Shown: positions 7,909-14,316 of the stretch, piece after piece
Layout: each line of letters starts with the position of its first letter
Numbering within the stretch: the stretch's first letter is position 1
Assembly: GCA_020072905.1 (NCBI GenBank)
Contig: JAIQGB010000030.1
Span: 1 to 20,565, forward strand
Source: Terriglobia bacterium
Lineage (GTDB): Bacteria; Acidobacteriota; Terriglobia; UBA7540
Direction of reading: 5' to 3'
Length of the DNA stretch: 20,565 nucleotides
The notes under the pieces: model-generated
What the model saw: only the letters and a program-made list of their open reading frames with translations
The model's database searches: none
Told to the model about the DNA's origin: nothing
Made by a program: the position numbers and the translations under genes

Positions 7909-9045
7909 TCAGACCTGCACGGTGACGCTGGTTTCCGTCCGCTGGACGGGGCGGTAGAGCGTGTCACGCTCAAAGGGCTCGTGGCCGGCCTCGCGGATGA
8001 GGCGGATGATTTCCTTACGGGTCATGACCTGCGGCGTTGCGGCGCCGGCGTCGTGGTAGATCTTTTCTTCAACGACGGTGCCGTCCAGGTCGTCGGCTCC
8101 GAACTTGAGCGCTACTTGTGCCACGCGCGGCGTCATCATGATCCAATAGGCCTTGATGTGCGGGAAGTTGTCGAGCAGGAGGCGCGCCACGGCCACGTTC
8201 TTCAAGTCCATGAAGCCGGTCGTCTCGCGGTGCTCGACCATCTTGCCGAGTTCGGTGTTCGCGGTGTGGAATGCCAGCGGGATGAAGGTGAGGAATCCGT
8301 GCGTCTGGTCTTGCAGCCCGCGGAGTTGCAGCAGGTGGTCCACGCGGTCTTCGTCGGACTCGATGTGGCCGTAAAGCATCGTCGCCGTCGAGTGCATTCC
8401 CAACTCGTGCGCCTGGCGATGCACTTTGAGCCAGGTATGGGCGCCGATTTTGTGGTCGCAGATGACACGGCGGACGGCCGGCGCAAAGATCTCTGCGCCG
8501 CCCCCGGGCAGCGACCCCAAGCCCGCCTCCTTCAGGCGCACCAGGATTTCGCGAATCGGCAGTTGCGTGATGTGTGAGTAGTAGCCGATTTCGACGGCCG
8601 TAAACGCCTTCAGATGCACGCTCGGGAAGCGCTGCTTCAGCCCGCGCAGCAAATCCACGTAGTAATCGAACGGCAAATCGGGATGCAGCCCGCCCACGAT
8701 GTGGAATTCCGTGACGGCTTCCGTCCAGTTCTCGCCGGCGATGCGGAAGGCTTCCTCAAGCGCCATGGTATAAGCGCCCGGCGCCTCCGGCTTGCGGCCA
8801 AAGGCGCAGAGCTTGCAGCTCGCCACGCAGACGTTGGTGGGATTGATGTGCCGGTTGACGTTGAAGTAAGTGCGCTTGGCGTGCAGCTTCTCGCGCACGG
8901 AGTTGGCGAGCCAGCCGAGTGCCAGCAGATCGTTCGAGCGGTAAAGCGCCACGCCGTCCTCGAAAGACAGCCGCTCGCCCGCCATCACCTTTTCGGCGAT
9001 GGGGACTAACGTCCGGTCATCCAGGTACAGGTTCTTGGGAAGCAA
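7909..9045 (-). CDS. mqnE: Aminofutalosine synthase (radical SAM)
   Basis: The 378-residue protein carries the radical SAM cluster motif C73-x3-C77-x2-C80 in NPTNVCVASCKLCAFG, preceded by NVNRHIN, the pattern that separates MqnE from its paralogue MqnC. EFHIVGGLHPDLP and GLGSLPGGGAEIF are further family blocks. MqnE joins SAM-derived adenosyl radical to 3-[(1-carboxyvinyl)oxy]benzoate to give 6-amino-6-deoxyfutalosine, the early step of futalosine-type menaquinone synthesis in the cytoplasm. The start is TTG at 9045 with AGGG upstream and a good promoter at 9089-9117. The last 31 codons exist a second time at 6960-7052, beyond the TA module. The prenylation step (mqnP) and a UbiX-type gene are nearby. 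Confidence 0.92.
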   Translation of the reverse strand: MLPKNLYLDDRTLVPIAEKVMAGERLSFEDGVALYRSNDLLALGWLANSVREKLHAKRTYFNVNRHINPTNVCVASCKLCAFGRKPEAPGAYTMALEEAFRIAGENWTEAVTEFHIVGGLHPDLPFDYYVDLLRGLKQRFPSVHLKAFTAVEIGYYSHITQLPIREILVRLKEAGLGSLPGGGAEIFAPAVRRVICDHKIGAHTWLKVHRQAHELGMHSTATMLYGHIESDEDRVDHLLQLRGLQDQTHGFLTFIPLAFHTANTELGKMVEHRETTGFMDLKNVAVARLLLDNFPHIKAYWIMMTPRVAQVALKFGADDLDGTVVEEKIYHDAGAATPQVMTRKEIIRLIREAGHEPFERDTLYRPVQRTETSVTVQV

Positions 9046-9088
9046 AGGGGCCCTAGATAATCTACTTCATCGAGTGGTCTAAACTCGC

Positions 9089-9117
9089 ATTGTAGGCTGT
9101 CGTCTGATGATTTTCAA
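9089..9117 (-). promoter_or_regulatory. Sigma-70-like promoter of mqnE
   Basis: On the minus strand TTGAAA (complement of 9112-9117) and TACAAT (complement of 9089-9094) are separated by 17 bases. The leader to the TTG start at 9045 is about 37 bases. It is divergent from, and nearly back-to-back with, the plus-strand promoter at 9129-9156. Confidence 0.6.
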
Positions 9118-9128
9118 TCGTTTGCGGC

Positions 9129-9156
9129 TTGTCCATTGTACGCTTCGGTGTAAAAT
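9129..9156 (+). promoter_or_regulatory. Putative promoter of the small membrane-protein gene
   Basis: TTGTCC (9129-9134) and TAAAAT (9151-9156) are 16 bases apart. Transcription would begin close to the ATG at 9164, giving a leaderless or nearly leaderless message. Confidence 0.4.
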
Positions 9157-9163
9157 GCGGTCG

Positions 9164-9397
9164 ATGCGCGTGCTGGGCACAACTTGGAATGATATCGGCA
9201 GGCTCCTGCTGGCTGCGATCGTATTTGTCGGCGGTTTCTTTCTAGTAGGTGTTGTACATAATTTCGTGCAAGAACGGATAAAGAACGAATGGCTATCAAT
9301 TCCCATTGCTCTGTGTGTTGTGGCAGCCACGGCGCATAGATTGCTGGCTTGGGCCGTGGACCAGGCAAAAGACCATTCCCGCGACCGAAGCCAGTAG
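9164..9397 (+). CDS. Small hypothetical membrane protein
   Basis: From ATG 9164 the product has 77 residues: MRVLGTTWND, a hydrophobic segment (IGRLLLAAIVFVGGFFLVGV), a short polar loop (HNFVQERIKNEW), a second hydrophobic segment (LSIPIALCVVAATAHRLLAW) and a charged tail (KDHSRDRSQ). This is a two-pass membrane protein layout; no family is recognised. Earlier in-frame starts (9107, 9155) overlap the promoter candidate, so 9164 is preferred, although there is no ribosome-binding site. The local base composition is lower in GC than the flanking genes, which may point to recent acquisition. It may not be a real gene. Confidence 0.4.
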   Translation: MRVLGTTWNDIGRLLLAAIVFVGGFFLVGVVHNFVQERIKNEWLSIPIALCVVAATAHRLLAWAVDQAKDHSRDRSQ

Positions 9398-9663
9398 TCC
9401 AACCCCCTCCTTCGAAGCGAGAAAAACACGGATGCGGTCAGGAGAAACGGTTGGGTCTGAGTTTCTTGCCTCTCTGACTTCGTCTCTAACTTGGCCTCAA
9501 ACGCGGAGTTTGGCACAAATCTTGCATGCAACGGAATGCCTCAAACCCGCATGAATACTGGCTGAGGGGCTTGACAAAGGGTTTAGGATATGTCTTTGCT
9601 AGTGGTTTGGCCGTGCCGATTTCTCTTTACAGCGCCGACCGGCGTTTTACCATGGTAGGCAGT

Positions 9664-9933
9664 ATGGGAGCCGCGTTCGATCACCAATTCGCCGAACCGA
9701 AGCACGAGGCGGCGTTCTTCTACGGCCTCTTTCTCCGCGGGCATCCGCTCCAAAAGCTCCGCGAAGATATCGACGTCCCGCCCCAAGTCCTCGAGCGCTG
9801 GAAGCGCCAGACGTTGCACGAACCCTGGGCGCAGCCAACCCTGGCAAGAGTCCTTTCCTACCGCAAGCACGTCCTCGCCATTTTCGATTCGCTGGTCTTC
9901 AAGGAAATGGAGCCCCGGGAAAGAATCCAGTAA
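9664..9933 (+). CDS. Small conserved-looking protein with helix-turn-helix-like segment
   Basis: From ATG 9664 the product has 89 residues. EPKHEAAFFYGLFLRGHPLQ followed by KLREDIDVPPQVLERWKRQ (31-49) has the spacing of a helix-turn-helix, with the turn around the DVPP. A second helical region RVLSYRKHVLAIFDSL follows. The protein is soluble and rich in charge. It may be a small DNA-binding regulator, but no named family is claimed. An alternative start is 9652. Possible promoter boxes TTTACA (9626-9631) and TACCAT (9648-9653) sit 16 bases apart just before the start. The TAA stop (9931-9933) touches the first unit of the octad array that separates this gene from convergent mqnP. Confidence 0.6.
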   Translation: MGAAFDHQFAEPKHEAAFFYGLFLRGHPLQKLREDIDVPPQVLERWKRQTLHEPWAQPTLARVLSYRKHVLAIFDSLVFKEMEPRERIQ

Positions 9934-10076
9934 TTGAGTGGTTTTGTGATTGAGTGATTGGGTGAATGCACAAATCTTCATCCGTTGCATTGGCGAAGCG
10001 TTGTTCCGCGCGGACCAGGAACGGCCATTCTTCATTCACTCAATCGCTAAATCGCTCAATCACTCAATGACTCAAT
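9933..10076. repeat. Inverted pair of octad arrays (R3) between convergent genes
   Basis: Four 8-base units of the ATTGAGTG type occupy 9933-9964, and five units of the reverse-complement type CACTCAAT occupy 10037-10076, with 72 bases between. The arms can pair into a long imperfect stem. The right arm runs into the last codons of mqnP (LLSH, stop at 10064-10066), and the left arm begins at the stop codon of the helix-turn-helix gene. The position suggests a bidirectional terminator or a small non-coding mobile repeat. Confidence 0.7.
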
Positions 10077-10972
10077 AAATCCGCGGCCCAGGTTAGGAAG
10101 AACAGGATGCTGATGAAGCCGTTGACGGTGAAGAACGCGGCGTTCACGCGCGAGAGATCGCGGGGTTTGACGAGCGAGTGTTCGTAGGCGAGGAGTAGGG
10201 CGACCGCCGCCAGGCCCGCCCCGGCAATCCAGCCCAGATTTTCCATGCGCGCCACCGCGACCAGCAAGGCGAGTGTTCCCACGTGCAGTAGCGCCGATAC
10301 CCAGAGCGCGGCGCGGATGCCGTACCGCCGGGGGACCGAGTGCAGGCCGAGCGAGTGATCGAACTCGACGTCCTGGCAGGCGTAGATGATGTCGAAGCCC
10401 GCCACCCAGAGCATCACCGCGGCGCCGAGCAGCAGCATGCTCCGACTGAGGTCACCGCGCAGGGCGATCCACGCCGCCGCGGGTGACATCCCGAGGCAAA
10501 GCCCCAGGATCAGATGGGAGAGCACCGTAAAGCGCTTGGTGAAGGAATAACCGAGTAGGATGGCAATCGCCACGGGCGAGAGCTTGAAGGCGAGCGGGTT
10601 GAGTTCCCACGCCGCAAGCACCAGCAGCGCGCAAGAGACTGCCGTGAAACCTACCGCGAAGCCCACGCCGAGCTGGCCCGCGGGCAGGGCACGAGTTTTC
10701 GTCCGCGGGTTCAACGCATCGAATTTGAGGTCGGCGATGCGGTTGAAAGTCATCGCCGCGCTCCGTGCGCCCACCATCGCCACGACGATCCAGAAGAGTT
10801 CCCGCCACGCCGGCAGCCCGCGCCGCGCCAGCAGCGCGCCGGTCAGCGCAAACGGCAGCGCGAACACCGAGTGCTCGAACTTGATCATCTCGAGCGTGAC
10901 TCGGACTCTGCCGGAAAGGCCGGAGGCGGGCGCCTGCTGGGGCTTCAACGCATTCCCGGGATTTCCACCCAT
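10064..10972 (-). CDS. mqnP: UbiA-family prenyltransferase, probably MqnP
   Basis: The 302-residue protein has eight or nine membrane segments and both Asp-rich prenyl-diphosphate motifs: N77-R-x2-D81-x3-D85 (FNRIADLKFDALNPRTKTR) and D201-x3-D205 (DVEFDHSLGLHS). These coordinate magnesium and the prenyl diphosphate in UbiA enzymes. SVFALPFALTGALLA near the N-terminus is typical of the MqnP/UbiA group. In futalosine organisms MqnP prenylates 1,4-dihydroxy-6-naphthoate before UbiD/UbiX-type decarboxylation, and the presence of mqnE and a UbiX-like gene in the same window supports that choice over 4-hydroxybenzoate prenyltransferase. The start ATG at 10972 is the only good candidate. The extreme C-terminus is encoded by the octad array. 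Confidence 0.87.
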   Translation of the reverse strand: MGGNPGNALKPQQAPASGLSGRVRVTLEMIKFEHSVFALPFALTGALLARRGLPAWRELFWIVVAMVGARSAAMTFNRIADLKFDALNPRTKTRALPAGQLGVGFAVGFTAVSCALLVLAAWELNPLAFKLSPVAIAILLGYSFTKRFTVLSHLILGLCLGMSPAAAWIALRGDLSRSMLLLGAAVMLWVAGFDIIYACQDVEFDHSLGLHSVPRRYGIRAALWVSALLHVGTLALLVAVARMENLGWIAGAGLAAVALLLAYEHSLVKPRDLSRVNAAFFTVNGFISILFFLTWAADLLSH

Positions 10973-11034
10973 CGGTGTCTATGTTGCCCGACTTCACGTG
11001 CCTCGCGCAACGGGTGAGAAACCTTCCGAAGCAC

Positions 11035-11063
11035 GATGCGCCGACGCGGCTCCTCGGCGCATC
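11035..11063. terminator. Perfect hairpin after the nitroreductase gene
   Basis: GATGCGCCGA (11035-11044) and TCGGCGCATC (11054-11063) form a perfect 10-base stem with a 9-base loop. The stem includes part of the nitroreductase stop codon. No clear U-run follows on the minus strand, so it may be an attenuating or processing hairpin rather than a full terminator before mqnP. Confidence 0.45.
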
Positions 11064-11712
11064 ATTTCTTCGGATATCCCACCGTCTGCGCCACGATGAT
11101 CCGCTGGTTGGGCCGGAGCTTCATCACTTTGGTGAGCGCCTCGCGGTCGACACTGCCGCGCACGACGGTCGCGAGTCCTTCCGAGGAGCAGAAAAGGTAC
11201 ACGTTCTGGACGATGGCGCCGGTGTCCACGGCGGTATAGAGCATTTGCTCGTCGCGGCCGGCGTCATGCGTCTTGGCGAGGTCAGCCACGTAGACCAGGC
11301 TCACGGGCGCGCCCTTGACGAAGTCCTGTGTTCCGGTGGCGGCACGAATATCCTCGTTGAGCACCGGATTCAAGCGGTTGGCCTTGGCGTCGTACACGTA
11401 GAGCCCGTCGGCAGTGGCGACGTAGATTGCAACCTCCTGCCAGTTCATTGCCGAGGGCGCGGTGCGCTTGTCGGAGTCGGGCCGGTTCACGCCGAAGGCC
11501 GCCCAGAGCAGGTTGGAAAGCACCTGCGCGGGCAGCCTGTCCGGCTTGAATTCGCGGGTGCTGTGCCGGGCTTTCAGCGCTTGCATGAGCGGCATGCCGG
11601 CGTCGGTCTGCGGCTTGGGAAGCTCGATGGGCTTGAGTTCTTGCGCCAGGAGCAAAGCGGGGAAAAGGACAAGTGCTGCAGAGAAGGGCAGAACGTACCG
11701 TTTGTTTTTCAT
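11062..11712 (-). CDS. Secreted SagB/ThcOx-type nitroreductase-family protein
   Basis: ATG 11712, with GAGGA about six bases upstream, gives 216 residues. Residues 1-23 are a signal peptide (YVLPFSAALVLFPALLLAQ), so it is exported, which is uncommon for a flavin-fold protein. ARHSTREF (48-55) is the phosphate-binding start of the nitroreductase fold. LLWAAFGVNR (68-77), RTAPSAMNWQ (83-92) and TGAIVQNVYLFCSSEGLATV (164-183) are the remaining FMN-site blocks, and it ends VGYPK. The substrate is unknown. Its place between VKOR and mqnP suggests a redox role connected with quinones outside the membrane, but this is only context. Confidence 0.87.
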   Translation of the reverse strand: MKNKRYVLPFSAALVLFPALLLAQELKPIELPKPQTDAGMPLMQALKARHSTREFKPDRLPAQVLSNLLWAAFGVNRPDSDKRTAPSAMNWQEVAIYVATADGLYVYDAKANRLNPVLNEDIRAATGTQDFVKGAPVSLVYVADLAKTHDAGRDEQMLYTAVDTGAIVQNVYLFCSSEGLATVVRGSVDREALTKVMKLRPNQRIIVAQTVGYPKK

Positions 11713-11766
11713 GGCGTCCTCAGGCAAGTCCGAAGGAGATTTGCGAGGCCTGAATCGGGTCGACCG

Positions 11767-12201
11767 TCATCGCGCCAGCAGGATGAGCAGCACCAGCAGC
11801 GCGGCGTTGATGGCATGAGCAGTGTAGCAGAGCGGGCAGTCGGTGTGAAGGATGCGGCGCAGGGCGTAGATGAGGTAGAAGCCGAGCGTCACGGCGACTG
11901 CGCTTGCCGCAATCAGCGCCCAAGCCAGCCAGCGCGCGTGAACGATTCTCTCGGTCAGCGTCCAGCTCGCCACGGCGACGTAGAAAACAATTCCCAGCAG
12001 TGAATTCGGCACCCTGAAGACGCGCGCGTAACGCGTCTCGACAACCGTGACGCAGCTTGAGCCTTCGCGCGCACAGAGGATCTCCGGCACCCAGCGCGCC
12101 TTCTTGATGCGCCCGTAATAGGCGAAGGTGAAGTAAAGCGCGTCGCCGAGACCCGCCAATGCCAGCACGAAGATCAGAGACGCAATCACGCGACGATCCA
12201 A
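11767..12201 (-). CDS. VKOR-family quinone-linked thiol oxidoreductase
   Basis: The 144-residue protein has four membrane segments and the complete set of VKOR cysteines: a loop pair C43 and C50 (ILCAREGSSC) and the active-site C122-P-L-C125 (TDCPLCYTAHAINAAL). NSLLGI after the loop is also typical. Bacterial VKOR reoxidises a periplasmic DsbA-like partner and passes electrons to quinone, so it supports disulfide formation. No thioredoxin domain is fused, so the partner is encoded elsewhere. The start is uncertain: TTG at 12201 fits the length but has no ribosome-binding site, and GTG at 12189 is an alternative. The heptad array begins exactly at the TTG. Its neighbours make and use menaquinone, the likely electron acceptor. 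Confidence 0.88.
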   Translation of the reverse strand: MDRRVIASLIFVLALAGLGDALYFTFAYYGRIKKARWVPEILCAREGSSCVTVVETRYARVFRVPNSLLGIVFYVAVASWTLTERIVHARWLAWALIAASAVAVTLGFYLIYALRRILHTDCPLCYTAHAINAALLVLLILLAR

Positions 12202-12311
12202 TTATGAATGATGAATTCTGAATTATGAATGAGCGGCCAGGCCTTCGGTGGATTTCTGAGAGAGCCCTCTCCTTGTGGGTTTGTCAATTCAGAATTCAGA
12301 ATTCATAATTC
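12201..12311. repeat. Inverted pair of heptad arrays (R4) between ubiX and VKOR genes
   Basis: Four 7-base units of the ATTATGA/ATTCTGA type fill 12201-12228. Four units of the reverse-complement type (AGAATTC) fill 12284-12311. The 55 bases between show no gene. The arms can pair as an AT-rich stem, which stands out sharply from the GC-rich surroundings. The right arm contains the last codon and stop of ubiX, and the left arm abuts the VKOR start. Confidence 0.7.
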
Positions 12312-12948
12312 ACAGTTTCTTTTCCCCCATCCAGCCGAACTGGTCTGCCTGCTCCAGCCCCAGGTGGGCCAGCACGCGGCAGTTGAACTGCGTCACCAGG
12401 TCATCGATGGTTTGCGGGCGATGATAGAACGCCGGAATGATGGGGAAGATGTCGGCGCCGGCCTCCTGCGCGCGCAGCAAGTTTTCGAGGTGGACGCGGC
12501 TGAAAGGCGTATCGCGGATGGCGAGGATGAGCTTGCGGCCTTCCTTCAAGCAAACGTCGGCAGCGCGCTCGATGAGCGTGGAGGCAATGCCGTTGGCGAT
12601 TTGCGCGAGACACCCGGTCGTGCACGGGATCACCACCATCCCATCCACGCGATAGGAGCCACTCGCGATGCTCGCGCCAACGTCGGAGTCGAGCAGATAC
12701 ACGGTCTTGCGCGCGCGCCCCGCGGCGAGGAGAGCGGGAATCTTGGCGCTCTTGGAAACATCAAGGTCGAGTTCCTCACGCAGCACCTTGAGTCCGCTGC
12801 CGGAGATCACCAGATGGATTTTCCCCACGCGCCCGTCCGCTTCGAGCAACTGGAGCATGCGACGCGCGAAGATCGCGCCGCTCGCCCCGGTGACACCAAG
12901 AACGATGGACTTCTTGTTAAAAGCACTTACTGGGGGCATGGCGGGCAT
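12310..12948 (-). CDS. UbiX-family flavin prenyltransferase
   Basis: The 212-residue protein has the Rossmann-like N-terminus KSIVLGVTGASGAIFARRML (13-32) of flavin prenyltransferases. It also has a mid-region block MVVIPCTTGCLAQIANGIAS and the C-terminal LAIRDTPFSRVHLENLL and FYHRPQTIDDLVTQFNCRVL, both diagnostic. UbiX attaches dimethylallyl to FMN to make prenylated FMN, the cofactor of UbiD-type decarboxylases. In futalosine organisms a UbiX/UbiD pair (also called MqnM/MqnL) is thought to decarboxylate prenylated dihydroxynaphthoate; no UbiD gene is in this window. ATG 12948 is taken, with GGAG about 11 bases upstream; ATG 12939 is possible. It is divergent from larB. Confidence 0.9.
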   Translation of the reverse strand: MPAMPPVSAFNKKSIVLGVTGASGAIFARRMLQLLEADGRVGKIHLVISGSGLKVLREELDLDVSKSAKIPALLAAGRARKTVYLLDSDVGASIASGSYRVDGMVVIPCTTGCLAQIANGIASTLIERAADVCLKEGRKLILAIRDTPFSRVHLENLLRAQEAGADIFPIIPAFYHRPQTIDDLVTQFNCRVLAHLGLEQADQFGWMGEKKL

Positions 12949-12972
12949 TGTGGGCTACTGCTCCACGGGAAG

Positions 12973-13001
12973 TCAAGGAAGGGCGGATTCCCTGCTATAC
13001 T
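12973..13001 (+). promoter_or_regulatory. Putative promoter of larB
   Basis: TATACT (12996-13001) lies 17 bases after TCAAGG (12973-12978). The -10 box is good and the -35 box is weak. Transcription would start near 13008, leaving a leader of about 80 bases that contains the palindromes at 13021-13058. Confidence 0.45.
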
Positions 13002-13020
13002 GCGTTCTCGGAACCTGTAG

Positions 13021-13058
13021 GGGAGGGCTCCGCCCTCCCGCGGGCGGGGGAGGCCGCC
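13021..13058. repeat. GC-rich palindromes in the larB leader (REP-like)
   Basis: GGGAGGGC (13021-13028) and GCCCTCCC (13032-13039) form an 8-base perfect stem with a 3-base loop. GGCGG (13043-13047) and CCGCC (13054-13058) can form a second stem directly after it. The texture is that of dispersed GC-rich palindromes also seen at 16283-16325. As it lies in the leader it could affect larB expression, but no riboswitch class is recognised. Confidence 0.5.
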
Positions 13059-13087
13059 CCGACCGCACGCCGACCGCGAGGGATGGA

Positions 13088-13834
13088 TTGACTCCGGAAG
13101 AAATCACCAAAATGCTGCGCCAGGTTCGGCAGGGCAAGCTCTCTGTCGAAGACGCCGTGGACCGCCTGCGCAACCTGCCTTACGAAGACCTCGGCTACGC
13201 CAAGATTGACCATCACCGCTCGCTGCGGCAGGGCTTTCCGGAAGTGATCTTCGCGCGCGGCAAGGTCCCCGAGCAGGTCGAGGGTATTGTGCACGGCATG
13301 CTCGCCAACAGGCACAACATCCTCATCACGCGCGGCGATGAGGCGCTCTACGAGCGTGTACGCAAGCTCGATAGAACCGCTGAGTTCTTCCCGCTCTCAG
13401 GAGCAATCGTCATCCGACGCGACCGCAAGATTCGCGGCAAGGGAAAGATTGCGGTGGTTTGCGCGGGAACGTCGGACATTCCTGTGGCCGAAGAAGCTCT
13501 GGTGACTGCCGAAACGATGGGCAACCGCGTGCAGGCGCTCTATGACGTGGGCGTGGCGGGCATCCACCGGCTGCTCTCGAAGAGCCGCGCGCTTCGCGAG
13601 GCTCGCGTGATCGTTTGCGTGGCGGGCATGGAAGGCGCGCTGCCCAGCGTCGTCGCGGGCCTGGTGGGCGTGCCGGTGATTGCCGTCCCTTCGAGCGTCG
13701 GCTACGGCGCCAGCTTCCGCGGCCTTGCCGCCCTCCTCGGCATGTTGAATAGTTGCTCCCCCAACGTCTGCGTGGTGAATATCGACAACGGCTTCGGGGC
13801 AGGATACCTGGCGAGCGTAATGAATCGGCTATAG
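13088..13834 (+). CDS. larB: LarB, pyridinium-3,5-biscarboxylate mononucleotide synthase
   Basis: From TTG 13088, with GAGGGA (13078-13083) before it, the protein has 248 residues; the family N-terminus TPEEITKMLRQVRQGKLSVE supports this over ATG 13112. The C-terminal two thirds resemble AIR carboxylase (PurE) with CAGTSDIPVAEEA, VAGMEGALPSVVAGL and PSSVGYGASF. LNSCSPN holds the cysteine (C223) that matches the catalytic cysteine of LarB. The enzyme carboxylates and hydrolyses nicotinic acid adenine dinucleotide, the first step to the nickel-pincer cofactor of lactate racemase-type enzymes. No larC, larE or larA is visible here. A diverged copy of its last 34 codons lies beyond the TA module, at 14331-14444. 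Confidence 0.9.
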   Translation: MTPEEITKMLRQVRQGKLSVEDAVDRLRNLPYEDLGYAKIDHHRSLRQGFPEVIFARGKVPEQVEGIVHGMLANRHNILITRGDEALYERVRKLDRTAEFFPLSGAIVIRRDRKIRGKGKIAVVCAGTSDIPVAEEALVTAETMGNRVQALYDVGVAGIHRLLSKSRALREARVIVCVAGMEGALPSVVAGLVGVPVIAVPSSVGYGASFRGLAALLGMLNSCSPNVCVVNIDNGFGAGYLASVMNRL

Positions 13835-13868
13835 ACTTGATTTGACCGCTGCGGCTATCGGAGCGCGA

Positions 13869-14060
13869 ATGGGCAATCATCGGACACAGTACTTAGTGGA
13901 CGAGCATGGAAAAAAGAAGGGGGTAATCCTCCCCGTCGCCCGATACCGGCGGCTGCTCGAAGATCTGCACGACCTAGCCGTCGTGGCGGAGCGGCGTCAG
14001 GAAAAGGCTATCCCTCTCGATGAGATGAAGCGCCGGCTGAAGACACATGGGGCCCTATAA
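13869..14060 (+). CDS. Small Phd/YefM-like antitoxin
   Basis: ATG 13869, with GGAG (13860-13863) five bases upstream, gives 63 residues. TQYLVDEHGKKKGVILPVAR (5-24) then YRRLLEDLHDLAVVAERRQE is the pattern of short Phd/YefM-type antitoxins that precede RelE-like toxins: an N-terminal dimerising part and a helical, acidic C-terminal arm. The gene overlaps the toxin gene by 14 bases, so the pair is translationally coupled. It begins 34 bases after the larB stop in the same direction, so it could be read from the larB promoter or from boxes hidden in the larB end; no clear promoter is seen. Confidence 0.8.
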   Translation: MGNHRTQYLVDEHGKKKGVILPVARYRRLLEDLHDLAVVAERRQEKAIPLDEMKRRLKTHGAL

Positions 14061-14316
14061 GATCGTCTTCAAACCTTCGGTCGAGAAGGACTTGCGCGGC
14101 CTCCCCAAAACCGTAGTGGAGCGCGCGGTCAAAAAGATTGAGGATATGCGGTGGGAACCACTCCCCTCTGGCTGTGTCAGGCTTGAAGCAGCAGAGAGGC
14201 TCTTCCGAGTGAGGATCGGGGATTACCGCGTCGTCTACGAAGTGGATGGAAGGGCAAAGTTGATCACCATTCACTACGTGCGCCACCGACGCGATGTCTA
14301 TCGTCGCATTCGATGA
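14047..14316 (+). CDS. RelE/ParE-family toxin
   Basis: The 89-residue protein begins MGPYKIVFKPSVEKDLRGLP, the usual first strand and helix of RelE toxins. It continues with RLFRVRIGDYRVVYEVD (basic core strands) and ends with ITIHYVRHRRDVYRR, the C-terminal H-x-R-x-x-x-Y motif of ribosome-dependent RelE ribonucleases. It should cleave mRNA on the ribosome unless neutralised by the overlapping upstream gene. Its stop TGA (14314-14316) overlaps an ATG (14313-14315) that opens the frame of the larB tail copy. The toxin assignment is strong; activity is untested. Confidence 0.9.
   Translation: MGPYKIVFKPSVEKDLRGLPKTVVERAVKKIEDMRWEPLPSGCVRLEAAERLFRVRIGDYRVVYEVDGRAKLITIHYVRHRRDVYRRIR

Noticed and set aside
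7315..8577. Long plus-strand open frame opposite vapBC and mqnE
   Set aside because: It crosses the TA promoter and several real genes on the other strand and has no recognisable protein character.
9571..9576. Perfect TTGACA as a promoter -35
   Set aside because: No acceptable -10 box is found 15-19 bases downstream.
9933..10076. CRISPR-like array
   Set aside because: Units are 8 bases with no spacers between them and no cas genes are nearby.
12668..13087. N-terminal extension of the larB frame back into ubiX
   Set aside because: The added 140 codons overlap ubiX in antisense and the larB promoter and palindromes; family N-terminus and ribosome-binding site support 13088.
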